Shown: piece by piece, positions 63,417-64,000 of the stretch | How positions within the stretch are numbered: position 1 is the stretch's first letter | Layout of the letters: every line of letters starts with the position of its first letter | Source of the DNA: Hirundichthys speculiger | Lineage: Eukaryota > Chordata > Actinopteri > Beloniformes > Exocoetidae | Direction of reading: 5' to 3' | Assembly (NCBI GenBank): GCA_018398805.1 | Contig: JAGFBZ010002395.1 | Coordinates: 372,001 to 436,000 of the forward strand | DNA: 64,000 nucleotides | Notes under the pieces: model-generated | Told to the model about the DNA's origin: nothing | Seen by the model: the letters and a program-made list of their open reading frames with translations, nothing else | Database searches by the model: none | Made by a program: the position numbers and the translations under genes

Positions 63417-63456
63417 GTGGGAGGGGGAGGGGGAGGGGGGGGGGATTTTGGGGGTG
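63417..63456 (+). other. Strong G-rich tract with quadruplex potential
   Basis: More than four G-runs (gggagggggagggggaggg, continuing into G-runs up to about 63456) occur on the plus strand in nxn intron 1. The sequence satisfies the quadruplex pattern several times over. Confidence 0.6.
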
Positions 63457-64000
63457 TAAAAAGGATTATGAGAGGCCGGCAATGAGGAGGCTATTGTTAG
63501 AGCCTGAGAAAGTGTGCAGCAAGACTGGCACACACTCCTGAAACAAACTCTCTCCTTCCTGATAAATAACAGGATAACAGGAAATAATCTGCGCAGTAAT
63601 GCTTAAAAAGGCACACATACTGTGGAAGAAATGCAGTATTAAACCAAGCTGCCTTTTTAGCATAAATCTAACCAAAGCGATTGCCTGTTGGAGGGCTTCC
63701 ATTTTTTCCAGCAGCTGCATTTGGCAGCCTGTGATGACTGAGCGCTCATCTGGGAAATAATTGGGCAGGAGGATGTTGCTGAGAGGCAAAACCCACCACG
63801 TCTGTAAATGCAATCATCAGAAAGAACTTGGGTTTGAGACATGAGAGATGAATGCGTCCTCATCTGAAAGCACTAGAGATTTGTGACAAGGCATAACACA
63901 CCGGACGGTGAAAACAAGTTTCCTCCATCAGCTTTAAAACACTGGCACATCAGATGTCACACAAACACGTCAAGTTTCAACCCAGCACCGGTTATTTCTC

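Larger units (their letters stand above)
36577..64000 (-). other. nxn: nxn intron 1, at least 27.4 kb, continuing past right edge
   Basis: This region lies upstream (minus sense) of nxn exon 2, which starts mid-protein, so exon 1 must be further right. No block resembling the expected exon 1 product was found in any frame. Human NXN also has a very large first intron. Contents recognised: a SINE/L2-tail fragment (38900), GT repeat (41573), Tigger element (43587), tRNA-SINE (48582), AAAG tract (50213), second hAT copy (54461), telomere-like motifs (57519) and G-rich tracts (58067, 63417). The remaining stretches hold only short chance ORFs. No separate gene is supported. Confidence 0.8.

Noticed and set aside
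36577..64000. nxn exon 1 inside the window
   Set aside because: I searched the minus strand for the expected N-terminal Trx-like block (VSSDQDQ and MPWLALP type motifs) and found none in any frame.

Overview
This is a vertebrate nuclear window, almost certainly from a ray-finned (teleost) fish. It has split genes with GT-AG introns, vertebrate-type proteins, AT-rich introns, and DNA transposons of types common in fish (Tc1, Tigger/pogo, hAT), along with a LINE remnant and a tRNA-derived SINE. There is no bacterial operon, CRISPR array, phage or viral gene. Placement within teleosts (perhaps a percomorph) is inference only.

Four conserved protein-coding genes can be read exon by exon. (1) bltp2 (KIAA0100/hobbit/FMP27 family bridge-like lipid-transfer protein), minus strand, 1035-11277. 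The window holds the 5' 22 coding exons (about 1,313 codons); the rest lies beyond the left edge. (2) glod4 (glyoxalase-domain protein), minus strand, 12691-15064, complete in 9 exons and 298 aa. (3) mrm3 (mitochondrial 16S rRNA 2'-O-methyltransferase), plus strand, 15656-17418, 4 exons, head-to-head with glod4 across a 591 bp shared promoter region. (4) nxn (nucleoredoxin), minus strand, 20753-36576. Its last seven coding exons, including the WCPPC active site, are present. The first exon lies beyond the right edge, so 36577-64000 is the inside of a very large first intron. The order glod4-mrm3-nxn matches human 17p13.3; human KIAA0100 lies elsewhere on chromosome 17.

Region by region: 1-12200 is bltp2 and its GC-rich 5' end with a GCTCA repeat. 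12200-17500 is the compact glod4/mrm3 pair. 17750-18923 is a dead Tc1 element in the mrm3/nxn tail-to-tail spacer. 19879-36576 is the nxn coding part, with a LINE remnant in the last intron and a complete 358 bp hAT-type MITE with an 8 bp target duplication in another intron. 36577-64000 is nxn intron 1, with a Tigger-derived element, a SINE, a second related hAT element, microsatellites and G-rich tracts.

The most notable observation is a set of single-base frame disruptions: five in bltp2 and one in mrm3. Splice-phase bookkeeping and the family's protein pattern require these to be indels, while glod4 and nxn are perfectly in frame. Assembly errors are the likeliest cause, but a decaying bltp2 copy cannot be excluded. 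I found no convincing new biological system.
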